From positions 1 through 64,000 of the forward strand of contig JAAFIH010000019.1 in assembly GCA_013297755.1 (NCBI GenBank): 64,000 nt of DNA. Direction: 5' to 3'. The notes beneath the pieces were generated by a model that was not told where the DNA came from, did not search any database, and saw nothing but the letters and a program-made list of their open reading frames with translations. This DNA is from Cytophagales bacterium (lineage in GTDB: Bacteria; Bacteroidota; Bacteroidia; Cytophagales; UBA9547). Shown piece by piece: positions 1 to 9,583 of the stretch (the first letter of the stretch is position 1; each line of letters begins with the position of its first letter). The position numbers and the translations under genes were made by a program.

Positions 1-2
1 AT

Positions 3-98
3 AAAAAAAGTATTAAAATAACTGATGAAGAATTAGAAAACATTAATCTTTCTCGAAACGAATTTAGAGGAGATTGGAACTACACAATATTGCCTTAA
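3..98 (+). CDS. C-terminal end of a transposase, probably ISAzo13 family (partial)
   Basis: The window opens inside a plus-strand reading frame that ends in TAA at 96-98. The visible 31 residues include the run ITDEELENINLSRNEF and then a glycine-aspartate-tryptophan-asparagine-tyrosine ending. From memory this matches the conserved C-terminus of ISAzo13-type (Rhodopirellula-type DDE) transposases, which end in a HxEWNYTI-like motif; only the tail is available, so the family call is tentative. The right inverted repeat of the element should lie shortly after base 98, but I could not define it without the left end. Confidence 0.55.
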   Translation, partial: KKSIKITDEELENINLSRNEFRGDWNYTILP

Positions 99-114
99 TT
101 GTATTGTTTATTGT

Positions 115-441
115 TTAACAATCCCTTAGCACAAAAAAAGCAGTTTTGTTAACTGTCGAAGGGCCAAGATTTTTGTATTTATATCCATATACAAAACTTC
201 CAATGCCACCAGAAATCACTGCATTGTATTTGATAGCCCATTGTTTTTCGCCATTTACTATTGCAAAAGGGTTTTCACTAAAATAACCTATTTCGACACC
301 TGCATCGCTTCCATACCAAGAAATGTTAGCATTGGCAAGTTTATTGATTTGTACTAGGTGGGCCGCTAGTGGGCCTTCTATCCAAGATATAATTGTTGAG
401 GTTATAAAAAAATTACATTTTTGGTTAGTAGCTCTATACAT
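115..441 (-). CDS. Hypothetical protein, 108 aa
   Basis: An ATG-to-TAA reading frame next to the transposase tail. The protein has no recognisable motif. It is moderately hydrophobic at the N-terminus, rich in Gly, Tyr and Asn in the middle, and ends in a cysteine. Its composition is protein-like rather than random, but it may be a remnant of a longer gene damaged when the neighbouring element inserted. I do not recognise a family, and the start is simply the first ATG. Confidence 0.35.
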   Translation of the reverse strand: MYRATNQKCNFFITSTIISWIEGPLAAHLVQINKLANANISWYGSDAGVEIGYFSENPFAIVNGEKQWAIKYNAVISGGIGSFVYGYKYKNLGPSTVNKTAFFVLRDC

Positions 442-620
442 ATCGTCTGACTGAGTACAAATATAATTTTTTTTTGGGTTTATTAAAATCGTTAAAAACT
501 ATTTTCACTACTTACTCTGTTGGAAACAAGGGAGCCAATGAGAATGAATACTTTTTAACTTACCTTTTCAATGTTTTTGCATCTATTTCAAACACATGAC
601 ATAATTTTCGGTTATTAAGC

Positions 621-628
621 TATATTTG
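621..628 (+). promoter_or_regulatory. Possible Bacteroidota -7 box
   Basis: TATATTTG fits the Bacteroidota -7 consensus TAnnTTTG and lies 46 bases before the ATG of the ferredoxin-reductase gene. No convincing -33 TTG is present at the usual spacing, so this is only a candidate. Confidence 0.3.
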
Positions 629-674
629 CACCAAAATCAGAATTGCAATCTTTTATAGCATAATAATTTTTATA

Positions 675-1733
675 ATGAAAATATACAATCTTACAGTAAA
701 AAATATCATCAACGAAACAAAAGAGGCTTATTCTATCGAATTTGAAGCCCCAAATGAAGCATTTTCTTACAAATCTGGCCAATTTATAACACTTATTCTC
801 ACTATCAATGGACAAGAAGTAAGACGCTCTTATTCATTAAGTTCTGCACCTTTGATTGATAAAAACCCATCGATTTGTATAAAAGTAATTCATCAAGGTT
901 TAGTGTCTAATTATCTCAAAAACAATATCAAAGTTGGTCATGTTTTGAAAGCTATTGAACCTATGGGGCATTTTTTTGTAGATCCTTTGTCTGATGCCAA
1001 GCAGCATATCATTTTGATAGGTGCTGGTAGTGGCATTACTCCATTATATTCTATTGCTAAATCAATTTTAAAATACGAACCACAAACCAAAGTTTCGCTT
1101 ATTTATGGCAATAGAACTCAAGCAGACATTATTTACTACAATCAATGTCAAGAATTAACTTCGCAATACAAAGATAGATTCCAAGTTATACATTCGCTTA
1201 CCAAACCAGATGCCAACTGGGTTGGTTTCACTGGACGAATCAACGAAAATGCAGTTATTAAATTGGTAGAACAAGTAGCACCAATACACTTCAAAACTTG
1301 CCAATACTACATTTGTGGCCCCAATGGCTTAGCCGAAGATGCCACCAAAGCCCTAGAGTTACTAGGTGTGTCAAAGCAAAATATACACAAAGAAAGCTAT
1401 GGACATGACAAAAATGAAGCTGCAGCGGCCTCTGTTGTAGCAGCCTCTACAGTAACGAATGGGAAAAGTAAAGTCAAAATTATTGATGGTAAAAAAACCT
1501 ATGAATTTGAAGTAGACCCCAAAAATACTATATTAGAAACCGCCATAAAATTAGACATAAACTTACCTTATTCGTGCCAAGCAGGTATGTGTACAGCATG
1601 TATGGGCAAGTGCACATCAGGAAAAGTACACATGGAAAATGCAGATGGACTTACTGATAACGAAATCAAACAAGGTTATGTGCTTACATGTATTGGGCAT
1701 CCAGCTTCTGCTGAAATAGTAATCGAAATTTAG
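675..1733 (+). CDS. Ferredoxin-NADP reductase-type oxidoreductase with C-terminal 2Fe-2S domain (PaaE-like)
   Basis: A 352-residue flavin- and iron-sulfur-dependent electron-transfer protein. Domain order is FAD-binding barrel (about 1-105, with the flavin motif RSYS at 51-54), NAD(P)-binding domain (about 110-235, GAGSGITP at 116-123) and plant-type ferredoxin domain (about 265-352). The ferredoxin cysteines are C301, C306, C309 and C339, the C-x4-C-x2-C-x29-C pattern that holds a 2Fe-2S cluster; C313 is an extra cysteine. An Ala/Val-rich linker (about 247-262) joins the reductase half to the ferredoxin. This architecture is that of phenylacetyl-CoA epoxidase reductase PaaE and related oxygenase reductases, passing electrons from NAD(P)H to an oxygenase. 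No oxygenase subunit is nearby, so the partner is unknown. The gene is 7 bases upstream of xerD and probably cotranscribed with it. Confidence 0.9.
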   Translation: MKIYNLTVKNIINETKEAYSIEFEAPNEAFSYKSGQFITLILTINGQEVRRSYSLSSAPLIDKNPSICIKVIHQGLVSNYLKNNIKVGHVLKAIEPMGHFFVDPLSDAKQHIILIGAGSGITPLYSIAKSILKYEPQTKVSLIYGNRTQADIIYYNQCQELTSQYKDRFQVIHSLTKPDANWVGFTGRINENAVIKLVEQVAPIHFKTCQYYICGPNGLAEDATKALELLGVSKQNIHKESYGHDKNEAAAASVVAASTVTNGKSKVKIIDGKKTYEFEVDPKNTILETAIKLDINLPYSCQAGMCTACMGKCTSGKVHMENADGLTDNEIKQGYVLTCIGHPASAEIVIEI

Positions 1734-1740
1734 TAATTTT

Positions 1741-2646
1741 ATGTGGCTTAGTTACATCAACGATTACGTTAATTACCTAAAGTTAGAACGCTCATTATCA
1801 GACAATTCTGTAGAAGCCTATCAACATGATGTAATTAAGCTAACACAATACTTAGAAATAATAAAATCTGATAAAAAACCAGAAAAAATTACTCATAATG
1901 ATATTAATGATTTTATCATTTATGTTGCTAAATTAGGTCTATCAGCATATTCTCAAGCAAGAATTATATCAGGGTTGAAAAGTTTTTACAAATTTTTATT
2001 GTATGAAAATTTGATTCAAAACGACCCTTTGGCTTTGATAGAAGCCCCAAAAGTAGGTCGCCATTTGCCCGATGTTTTAGACTACCAAGATATTGAAAAA
2101 ATATTAAATATCATAGATATTTCTGATAATAATGGACTTAGAAATAGAGCCATGATTGAACTAATGTATAGTTCTGGCCTTAGGGTGTCTGAGGTTGTAG
2201 GAATGAAAATGTCTAATATTTTGTTTGACATTTGCTTTTTAAAAATTATTGGAAAAGGTAATAAAGAGCGATTAATTCCAGTAGGCCATGATGCATTAAA
2301 GTACACAAGATTATACATCGAAAATGTAAGAAATAGTATAAATCCGAGTAAAGGAAACGAAAACTATGTTTTTTATAATAATCGTGGACAAAAACTATCT
2401 AGGGTAATGGTTTTTTTGTTTATCAAGAAATATGTGATGCTGGCTGGCATACAAAAATCTATTAGCCCTCATACTTTTCGGCACTCGTTTGCCACCCATT
2501 TGATAGAATGTGGTGCCGACCTTAGAGCTGTGCAAGAGATGCTGGGCCACGAAAGTATAACTACCACAGAAATTTACACTCATTTGGATAGAGAATATCT
2601 GCGCCAAACAATGCTAGATTACCACCCAAGAGCTAAAAAGTCTTAA
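1741..2646 (+). CDS. xerD: Tyrosine recombinase XerD
   Basis: A 301-residue tyrosine site-specific recombinase. The N-terminal SAM-like core-binding domain covers about 1-90 and the catalytic domain about 108-297. All catalytic residues are visible: R148, K172, H244, R247, H270 and nucleophile Y279. Length and the HTFRHSFATHL and LGHESITTTEIYTH motifs are typical of XerC/XerD, which resolve chromosome dimers at dif with FtsK (also in this window, at 21426). The gene follows the reductase by 7 bases. No island or attachment duplication is associated with it, so a housekeeping role is more likely than that of an element integrase. XerC versus XerD cannot be settled by reading alone. Confidence 0.88.
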   Translation: MWLSYINDYVNYLKLERSLSDNSVEAYQHDVIKLTQYLEIIKSDKKPEKITHNDINDFIIYVAKLGLSAYSQARIISGLKSFYKFLLYENLIQNDPLALIEAPKVGRHLPDVLDYQDIEKILNIIDISDNNGLRNRAMIELMYSSGLRVSEVVGMKMSNILFDICFLKIIGKGNKERLIPVGHDALKYTRLYIENVRNSINPSKGNENYVFYNNRGQKLSRVMVFLFIKKYVMLAGIQKSISPHTFRHSFATHLIECGADLRAVQEMLGHESITTTEIYTHLDREYLRQTMLDYHPRAKKS

Positions 2647-2764
2647 TTTTTAAAAAAATTATTTATTTTTTAAAATTATGAATACATTTTGATCTTGTAA
2701 GCAAAATTTAATTTTTAAAATTATCATTTCATGAGCAAAGTCGTTTACTTAATAATCAAATTAT

Positions 2765-2795
2765 CTTTATCCTTAGGAAAAAGACTAAGATAAAG
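2765..2795. terminator. Hairpin between convergent xerD and mraY
   Basis: An imperfect stem, CTTTATCCTTAG (2765-2776) against CTAAGATAAAG (2785-2795) with one bulged C, sits between two convergent genes. It is followed on the plus strand by an A-rich stretch rather than a T-run, so its role as terminator is a positional inference. Confidence 0.35.
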
Positions 2796-2852
2796 GCAAA
2801 AAAAGTTTTAGTAAACATTGATTGAATGAATACAAAAGATAGATTTTGTTGT

Positions 2853-4082
2853 CTATCTAATTTTAAGGGTTGTAAGAGTTAAAATAGCCAACATAATGCC
2901 AATAATCCAAAAACGTGATACAATTTTGGATTCATGATATCCTATTTTTTGATAATGATGATGGAGTGGCGACATTTTAAATAATCTATGTTCACGAGCA
3001 TAGTCTATGCCATGTTTTCGCTTTTGATATTTAAAATATCCTACTTGCAACATCACAGATAAATTTTCTATCAAAAATACACCACAAAGAACTGGCAATA
3101 ATAGTTCTTTACGAATAATCAACGCCAAAACAGCAATTATTCCTCCCAGGGCTAAACTGCCAGTATCGCCCATAAAAACTTGTGCAGGAAAATTGTTGTA
3201 CCACAAAAAACCAACACAAGCACCTACAAAAGCACCACAAAATATGACTAATTCGCCTGAATGTGGTATATACATAATATTGAGGTAATCTGCAAAAATT
3301 TTATTACCAGACACATAAGCAAAAATGGCCAAAATAATACCAATAATTGCCGAACAGCCTGCTGCTAATCCATCTATGCCATCAGTAATATTTGCACCAT
3401 TTGAAACAGCAGTAATAATAAAAATTACTACTAAAAGATAACCAATTACATAATAATTTTCTCCCAAAAAACTAAATAAAGAAGAATAATCAAGTTCGTT
3501 GTTTTTGAGAAATGGAATCGTAGTAATCAACGATTTAATGTCTAAATAACTAGATCCAACCTGCATAATAGGCTCATCACAGTAGTCTTGTGGCGAATAA
3601 TAATCCCTAATTACTACATCTGAATGATAAAAAAGTGTTAAACCAACCAATAAGCCCAATGAAATCTGACCAACAATTTTGGCTTTTCCGCTCAATCCTT
3701 CTTTGTTTTTTTTGAAAACTTTGATGTAATCATCTAAAAAACCAACACTTGCCATCCAAACAGTTGTAATTAGTAATAATATAACATAAATATTATTTAA
3801 TTCGGCAAATAAAATCGTAGGCACAACTATGGCACCAACGATAATAAGCCCACCCATCGTTGGAGTTCCCTTTTTTTGTAACTGACCCTCAAGACCAAGA
3901 TCTCTGATGGTTTCTCCAATTTGAAGCCTTCGTAATAAACTTATCAATTTTCCGCCAAAAATCATAGAAATCGTTAGGGAAGTTAATGTAGCCAAAACAA
4001 CCCTAAATGAAATATATTTGAACATGCCAGCACCTGGAAAATCAAATTGTTGATCTAGAAAATTGAATAAATAATATAACAT
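2853..4082 (-). CDS. mraY: Phospho-N-acetylmuramoyl-pentapeptide-transferase MraY
   Basis: A 409-residue polytopic membrane enzyme that transfers phospho-MurNAc-pentapeptide from UDP to undecaprenyl phosphate to make lipid I in peptidoglycan synthesis. The PNPT signatures are all present: KKGTPTMGG near residue 70, the DDYIK aspartate pair in the first cytoplasmic loop, [15 protein letters not shown] in the second half, [12 protein letters not shown], and the [16 protein letters not shown]-terminal block. The protein is longer than the roughly 360 residues of E. coli MraY because of an insertion around residues 150-205, as in other Bacteroidota. It stands alone here, convergent with xerD and not flanked by the murE/murD/ftsW genes of a dcw cluster. 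The start ATG is followed by a hydrophobic first helix and is well supported. Confidence 0.95.
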   Translation of the reverse strand: MLYYLFNFLDQQFDFPGAGMFKYISFRVVLATLTSLTISMIFGGKLISLLRRLQIGETIRDLGLEGQLQKKGTPTMGGLIIVGAIVVPTILFAELNNIYVILLLITTVWMASVGFLDDYIKVFKKNKEGLSGKAKIVGQISLGLLVGLTLFYHSDVVIRDYYSPQDYCDEPIMQVGSSYLDIKSLITTIPFLKNNELDYSSLFSFLGENYYVIGYLLVVIFIITAVSNGANITDGIDGLAAGCSAIIGIILAIFAYVSGNKIFADYLNIMYIPHSGELVIFCGAFVGACVGFLWYNNFPAQVFMGDTGSLALGGIIAVLALIIRKELLLPVLCGVFLIENLSVMLQVGYFKYQKRKHGIDYAREHRLFKMSPLHHHYQKIGYHESKIVSRFWIIGIMLAILTLTTLKIR

Positions 4083-4206
4083 GTAGTTTTGAAGTATTTT
4101 AAAAGCAAATTAACAACTATGATAGGTTAGTTATCCACTTAATCAAAAAAATAAAATTTTTACAAAAAAATAAATTATAAAATATTTTAAATAATTAAAA
4201 AAAATA

Positions 4207-5094
4207 TTACTTTAAAATAATATAATTTTTGTATTCCCAAAGCCTGTATCCAGTAAGTTTTTCAATAAAAATACGAAATTTATTTTTTAAATTTATTTTT
4301 ACTTTATTTGAATCATATTTTAAAATATAATGCGAATTACTTACTATTTTTTGCATTACTTTAGGGTGTGATTTGTCAAATTTTTTAAGCTCTTCTACTG
4401 TGTTGTAGTCAAATGAATCAATTTCTTTGCTATTTTTTTCGAGCCACTCATCGTTATGATATAGAGATTGAAAAGTTTTTAATTTTAATTGTTGCTTTTC
4501 TGGGGGACGACACCAACCATAATGATAAATATAAGCCTCAATTTGTTTTACGTATAATTTTTTATTATTTTTTCTAAAGCCCTGAGCATCTTTGTAAGAT
4601 TGAATACCAATATTATTTCTGATGATTCTTATTTCTTTGCGATACCATTTTGGAGAAGTGCCTACCCACGCGTAACTTCCGTAAAAATGTAAATAATGAA
4701 ACAAAAGGCCATCTACATTTTTATTTTCATTATATTGATGTATAGATTTGGTAATAATTTCTAAATAATCTTCGTGTACTACTTCATCGCCTTGCAAATA
4801 AAAACCCCAATCGCCAGAGATATATTGGAGCGCTATATTGGTCTGTTGAGCCAAAATGGCTCCACCTGCTCTTAATGTATCATCCCAAACTGTATCTATT
4901 ATTTTTATTTTTGGTTGGTGTAGTTGTTCTATTATTTGCTTGGTATTATCTTGGCAATTGCCAACAACAAGTACAAATTCGTAACAAATAGGCAAAATAG
5001 ATAGGATAGATTCTACAAAAGGGTATCCCAACTTTTGTCCATCTCTAATAAAAGAAAAACCACTAATTTTGATTGAATTGTCAGATAACTCCAT
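4207..5094 (-). CDS. GT2-like glycosyltransferase
   Basis: A 295-residue soluble protein with a GT-A fold pattern. The N-terminal region shows a strand followed by a conserved glycine-asparagine turn (VVGNCQDNTKQII, about 43-55), then the acceptor-loop segment AGGAILAQQTNIAL and the metal-site-like stretch FYLQGDEVVHEDY (about 99-111), where the usual DxD appears as GDE. The C-terminal half carries aromatic/charged motifs such as YHYGWCRPPEKQ, seen in GT2 relatives from Bacteroidota. It probably adds a sugar to a surface polysaccharide or glycan, but donor and acceptor are unknown. It sits alone between mraY and the restriction-modification pair, with very AT-rich flanks on both sides. Confidence 0.7.
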   Translation of the reverse strand: MELSDNSIKISGFSFIRDGQKLGYPFVESILSILPICYEFVLVVGNCQDNTKQIIEQLHQPKIKIIDTVWDDTLRAGGAILAQQTNIALQYISGDWGFYLQGDEVVHEDYLEIITKSIHQYNENKNVDGLLFHYLHFYGSYAWVGTSPKWYRKEIRIIRNNIGIQSYKDAQGFRKNNKKLYVKQIEAYIYHYGWCRPPEKQQLKLKTFQSLYHNDEWLEKNSKEIDSFDYNTVEELKKFDKSHPKVMQKIVSNSHYILKYDSNKVKINLKNKFRIFIEKLTGYRLWEYKNYIILK

Positions 5095-5221
5095 AAATTT
5101 AATGAAAATTTTTATTCATATCGAGTAATAAATTAAAATATAGATAATATATTTTTAATACTATTTATATATAAATAAAAATTTATTTTAATTCTTACTA
5201 CAAAAAAACTCATATATATTT

Positions 5222-6736
5222 TTAAAAGCCATAAATTTCTTCAAATTTTTCGTTTATTTCCTTTTCAATTCCAATGTCATATTGTCCAATAGTTGCAATA
5301 CTTGTTAATATTTTTTGCACCAAGTTTTCAATATTTATTTTAACCAAACTGTTTGGTTGAATAAATGGTATTTTTTTTATATAATTTGCTGGATTATTTG
5401 CAGATGGATTTATTGTTCTGATAAGTTTGTTGCAAGTTGTCGAATTGAAAAAAGCTAATAGATAATAAGTTAAACTTTCTTCTTTTGGGAATATTCCAAC
5501 TATAGATTGGTCAAACAATTTGTATTCGATTAATGAAGCCGTAATGCTTGACGAACTTATCATAGGAACACCAATACCAAATTTGAAATAATATTGAGGG
5601 TTTTGGAAGCGTGCTTTTTTGTCTTTCTTGTAATGTGAAACAGCTTCCTTACTCCAATTCATAAACCATCCTTCAGGTTTTAAATATTTTGTATTGCCCC
5701 CTTTTACGATTGGTAAAAAATACTTATCGCTTTCAAAACCTTCAAGGATATTTGTATAGTTTTTATATTCTCGGTTGATTTTATTTGGGTCAACTAAATC
5801 GTAATTTTTGCCATTTTTTAGGTCGAGACTATTTACTTGTAAAAAAAATTTATCGTCTCCAGAGTAAAATCCTGTAACACAATTTGCAATATCTCCAATT
5901 TTTATTTCTGCTTTATTTATAGCATTTGAAATGCTTAAATTGTCTGATATTAAAAAAGCATAATCTGGATTTGAGAATATTACTTGTTGTGAGAAAGAAT
6001 AAACTTTTAATTCATTCTTATCAATTTTAGCTAACTGTTCTACTTTTGAGAAATTTGTTAGTACATTAAAAGTATTGGATAAGCATTCTTTTTGATTACT
6101 TTTTTTTTGTAACGTAATAATTGAGAGGTTAGCATAACCAAAATTAACGCCTGGAAAAAATGAAGAAGGAAATAGTGCTAATTCTTTTATTTTTGTTTTT
6201 GTTAAAATATGCTTTCTTAAAGATTTATGCACATGTAAATTAAGAAAAGTATCGGGAATAATGAATGATAAAATTCCATCTTCTTTCAATAACTCAATGC
6301 AAAGGAACAAAAATAAAGCGTAGCTTTCTTTTGCATATAATTCTGAATACTTTTTTTTTAGTATCGCTCTTTTCTCTAAATCTTGCCACGCTCCATAAGG
6401 CGGATTGGCAATTATTTTGTCATAATATCCACCAAAGTTTGAGCTGAAGATTAAATCATTATCTAGTAATGTATCACATTCTTTAATAGTTACATTTAGA
6501 AAAGTTGAAAACTTTTCTTGCAAAATTGCAATCGAGACTGGGTTTAATTCACAAATATCAATATTTGCAAATTCATTGTCTTCTAATATTGTTTCAATAA
6601 ATACGCCATCTCCGCCACAAGGTTCAAATATCTTGTCTGTTGGATTAAGCGAAAGATTACTTACCATATAATCAACTATTGGTGTCGATTTGGTATAAAA
6701 TGCCTGATATTTTCTTGCTTCGTTTATCATTACCAA
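5222..6736 (-). CDS. N6-adenine DNA methyltransferase of a type II restriction-modification system
   Basis: A 504-residue class I SAM-dependent methylase. The SAM-binding motif is in EPCGGDGVFIETI (about 38-50), the acidic motif II region in ICELNPVSI, and the catalytic N6-adenine motif NPPY at 111-114. The C-terminal half (about 260-480) looks like a target-recognition region of the M.TaqI/Eco57I kind. It methylates adenine in an unknown DNA site and should protect host DNA. The nuclease-like gene at 6823-7644 lies 86 bases upstream on the same strand, forming a two-gene unit. The ATG codons at residues 1 and 3 are both plausible starts. Confidence 0.85.
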   Translation of the reverse strand: MVMINEARKYQAFYTKSTPIVDYMVSNLSLNPTDKIFEPCGGDGVFIETILEDNEFANIDICELNPVSIAILQEKFSTFLNVTIKECDTLLDNDLIFSSNFGGYYDKIIANPPYGAWQDLEKRAILKKKYSELYAKESYALFLFLCIELLKEDGILSFIIPDTFLNLHVHKSLRKHILTKTKIKELALFPSSFFPGVNFGYANLSIITLQKKSNQKECLSNTFNVLTNFSKVEQLAKIDKNELKVYSFSQQVIFSNPDYAFLISDNLSISNAINKAEIKIGDIANCVTGFYSGDDKFFLQVNSLDLKNGKNYDLVDPNKINREYKNYTNILEGFESDKYFLPIVKGGNTKYLKPEGWFMNWSKEAVSHYKKDKKARFQNPQYYFKFGIGVPMISSSSITASLIEYKLFDQSIVGIFPKEESLTYYLLAFFNSTTCNKLIRTINPSANNPANYIKKIPFIQPNSLVKINIENLVQKILTSIATIGQYDIGIEKEINEKFEEIYGF

Positions 6737-6822
6737 AGTAGATATTGAAGTAAATTATTATTTGTAAAATGGGTAATGGTTTCAGTATTAAAATCATTTG
6801 CGCATTCAATGTTTGTGTCAGT

Positions 6823-7644
6823 CTACAATTTTAAATCATACCCTGAATGCGTTTTTATTTTTTCATAAGCTTCATTTCCACAATATGCTTCCCAAATACC
6901 TGAATTTTTCAAGGTGTTGAAATAGCTGTTGTTTTCTTCTGCTCTAACGAATAATAAGCATTTGTAATTTTCGTTAAGATTTTGATAAATCGTTGCAACT
7001 AATAAAAGTCTATTAGTATTACCTTTTTCGTTTGACCCAAAACCACTTTTAAAATCCATAACATACTTTTGGTCGTTATGTAAAAAGTGTATGTCAAGTT
7101 CCAACTGGATTTCTCCTGAACTAACTAAACTCCAAACTTTATCATAGTACTTTTGTAGTTCTTGTTTTTCTTTGATTGTAATAATTAGGTTCTCAATGTA
7201 ATTTGCTATTTCATCAGTCATTTTCTTTTTGACTTCGGAAAAAAGTGGTGGTATAAATAGTGAAATATCGTTTATTGGATAATAAAAACAGAGTTTACAA
7301 AATGGGTCCCACAATTCTCCAACTCTTCTTGAAAAATCCATATACTCATAAGGTCTTACTGCATTTCGGCTTTCAATCATTACTACAATGTTGCAATAAG
7401 TTACCATTAAAATACACTCTAATTTCTCTTTATTAGTCCATTTGTTTTTCTCGGCTTGTTGTAGAATAGTTGTAATTAATACTAATTTTGTTTGGTTTAG
7501 ACTTTCGTTAATTGCTCTTGCTCTTTTGTCTGATTCAGTTTCTGCAAATTTTGATTTGATTAGAAATAAAGATTCCCTAGCTCTATCTCTGAAATAAGAT
7601 ATTAATTCATTTTTTTTGTATTTAATTGTCTTATCTATTATCAT
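6823..7644 (-). CDS. Putative restriction endonuclease, PD-(D/E)XK type
   Basis: A 273-residue soluble protein upstream of the methylase. The C-terminal part shows a PD-(D/E)XK-like site: E182 and D184 in a strand (LELDIHF), then D197-F-K199 in the next strand, followed by a glycine-rich turn. The N-terminal two thirds are helical and lysine-rich with no motif I know. Gene order, same strand and the nuclease-like pair of strands support the role of cognate restriction enzyme. I do not recognise a named endonuclease or site. The ATG at the right end is the only early start and begins a charged segment. Confidence 0.6.
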   Translation of the reverse strand: MIIDKTIKYKKNELISYFRDRARESLFLIKSKFAETESDKRARAINESLNQTKLVLITTILQQAEKNKWTNKEKLECILMVTYCNIVVMIESRNAVRPYEYMDFSRRVGELWDPFCKLCFYYPINDISLFIPPLFSEVKKKMTDEIANYIENLIITIKEKQELQKYYDKVWSLVSSGEIQLELDIHFLHNDQKYVMDFKSGFGSNEKGNTNRLLLVATIYQNLNENYKCLLFVRAEENNSYFNTLKNSGIWEAYCGNEAYEKIKTHSGYDLKL

Positions 7645-7768
7645 TTTCTTACTTTAAATATTTCATAAAAAATACCAAAATTGAAAAAAATATTTTAAAA
7701 TTGAAAAGTATTTAAGTTTTAATAGATGTAATTTTGGACATTATTCAACAAATCAATAAAATCAACCA

Positions 7769-8677
7769 TTAAATATTAGCACTTTGGCTTGCCTTAAATA
7801 GTTTTTGTTTTTCATCTTTCGTAAGTTTTTCATAACCATATTTTGATATTTTATCTAAAATCATATCTAACTCAGCTTGCGAAATATCTTCATTGGTAGT
7901 TTTTGTGGTTTTTGTAGTTTCAAAACTTGAGGTTGGATTACGATAAGTAACTTTCATTTTTGGTTTATGATTAAATAATGAAGCAAAACTGGCAGCCATC
8001 CAGTGCATGGGTTTACCTAGATCATTGCCTCGCCTCAACTGCCATATATAAATAAAACCAATCAAAGCACCACCAAGATGAGCCAAATTGCCACCTGCAT
8101 TGGGTCCTATGCTTTGTGCAAATGATAAAAACACATAAAATAAAGCTATATATTTGATGCGAACAGGACCTAAAAAAAGCAGATAAAAAGTATAATCAGG
8201 TAGCAAAGTAGCTGCACCAATGACAATGGCATAAACCCCTCCTGAGGCTCCCAAAAGTACTGTTGAGCTTAGTTTTGATGAAAAATATGGAATAGTGTTG
8301 TATAGAATTAAATACGTAATTCCACCAGCTAATGCTCCTAAAACATATAAACTTATAAATCTTTTACTACCGATAAACTCTGATATAATCATACCAAACC
8401 AATACATAAACAACATATTGAAAATAATATGAAAAAAATCTTCATGCGAAAAAGCATAAGTAATAATTGTCCAGGGTTTGTATATAAAATTTTGTAGAGA
8501 AGCCGGCATAAACAAGTATTCAGTACAAAGACTATAAATATCTGAATATCCAGACAAAGTAAGAAATACTTGCATTACTTTAAGTACAACAAATACTACC
8601 ACATTGATGATAATGATTTGATTGAGGCCATTGCCTGTACGGCTGAAAGAATTTTTAAAATCTTCAATAATATTCAT
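7769..8677 (-). CDS. Rhomboid family intramembrane serine protease (C-terminally extended)
   Basis: A 302-residue membrane protease. Transmembrane helices span about 20-220. The catalytic serine is S145 in GASGGVYA and the catalytic histidine H200 in NLAHLGG; the oxyanion-side HxxxN motif is HIIFN (83-87). After the last helix there is a cytosolic tail of about 80 residues with a Thr-rich linker (TTKTTKTTNED) and a short helical domain, SQAELDMILDKISKYGYEKLT, typical of Bacteroidota rhomboids. It cleaves transmembrane substrates within the membrane. It follows a second rhomboid gene by 58 bases on the same strand, so the two are probably one operon. Confidence 0.92.
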   Translation of the reverse strand: MNIIEDFKNSFSRTGNGLNQIIIINVVVFVVLKVMQVFLTLSGYSDIYSLCTEYLFMPASLQNFIYKPWTIITYAFSHEDFFHIIFNMLFMYWFGMIISEFIGSKRFISLYVLGALAGGITYLILYNTIPYFSSKLSSTVLLGASGGVYAIVIGAATLLPDYTFYLLFLGPVRIKYIALFYVFLSFAQSIGPNAGGNLAHLGGALIGFIYIWQLRRGNDLGKPMHWMAASFASLFNHKPKMKVTYRNPTSSFETTKTTKTTNEDISQAELDMILDKISKYGYEKLTKDEKQKLFKASQSANI

Positions 8678-8735
8678 TCTTTGATAGTATTAGGTTATGA
8701 AATATTTTTTTAGACAAGTAAATATACAAATAAAT

Positions 8736-9527
8736 TTAAAAATCATTGGCTTTTTCTTTCCATAATTTAATCATAATAAATGCAAAAGCCATGCCACTTA
8801 CGTGAGCAAAATGAGCTACTATGTCGCCATTTCTGTCTAAAAGACCTAATAAAAGCTCTAAAGTGCCAATGCAAATGATAAAAATCCAAGCCTTGATAGG
8901 AAATGGAAATGGGAAAATAAGCATTTCTCGTTTTGGAAACAACAAACCATAAGCCATAAGTAAGCCATAAGTAGCCCCAGAAGCACCTACTAGCGATGAC
9001 CTTGATTTGGCTTCAAAAATATCTTGGGCTGCTCTTATACTTTGTTCTTTGTACTCTTCGTTGAGGGGCATTTGAGAAAAAGAATGTAAGAAATTCTGAT
9101 TTGGATCTACCATCAAACTTGCATTTTGGTTGAGAAATTCTAAAAATAATTCAGGTGTTGGATTATTAATATAATCAGTAATTTGAACATTTAAACCATA
9201 CATTTGAGCATATAATATCATACTATAAATTACGCCAGCTCCAATACCAACTATAAAATAAAAATACATAAATTTCTTACTTCCCCAATACATTTCTAAC
9301 ATGGGCCCTATAAAAAATAAACTTAGCATATTGAAAAATACATGCGAAAAATCGCCATGCAAAAACATATAGGTAAAAAATTGAAATGGATAAAAATCTC
9401 TAGCAAAAATATATTTAAGGCTAAAAAACTCGGCCATAGGAGGAAAAAGATAACCACTAACTATATATGCAGCAAAATTAATTATCAAAAGTGCCCTTAC
9501 AACAGGGGTTATCATAAAATTTAACAT
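8736..9527 (-). CDS. Rhomboid family intramembrane serine protease
   Basis: A 263-residue rhomboid with the catalytic pair S183 (GASGATYG) and H242 (AHFAHVSG), and the HVFFN motif at 62-66. A non-membrane insertion of about 65 residues (110-178) separates the middle helices from the catalytic-serine helix, longer than in the neighbouring paralogue. Both catalytic residues are intact, so it is probably active. It is upstream of the other rhomboid gene, and such pairs recur in Bacteroidota. Substrates are unknown. Confidence 0.9.
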   Translation of the reverse strand: MLNFMITPVVRALLIINFAAYIVSGYLFPPMAEFFSLKYIFARDFYPFQFFTYMFLHGDFSHVFFNMLSLFFIGPMLEMYWGSKKFMYFYFIVGIGAGVIYSMILYAQMYGLNVQITDYINNPTPELFLEFLNQNASLMVDPNQNFLHSFSQMPLNEEYKEQSIRAAQDIFEAKSRSSLVGASGATYGLLMAYGLLFPKREMLIFPFPFPIKAWIFIICIGTLELLLGLLDRNGDIVAHFAHVSGMAFAFIMIKLWKEKANDF

Positions 9528-9583
9528 CTAAATCTTTTTTTTTGTAAATATACAATATTAAATTATTTTTCTAAAATAGATTT

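Noticed and set aside
615-815. 66-codon minus-strand frame
   Set aside because: It is antisense to the start of the ferredoxin-reductase gene.
1741-2646. xerD as integrase of a genomic island
   Set aside because: Sequence is typical of housekeeping Xer proteins, and no attachment repeats or island genes flank it.
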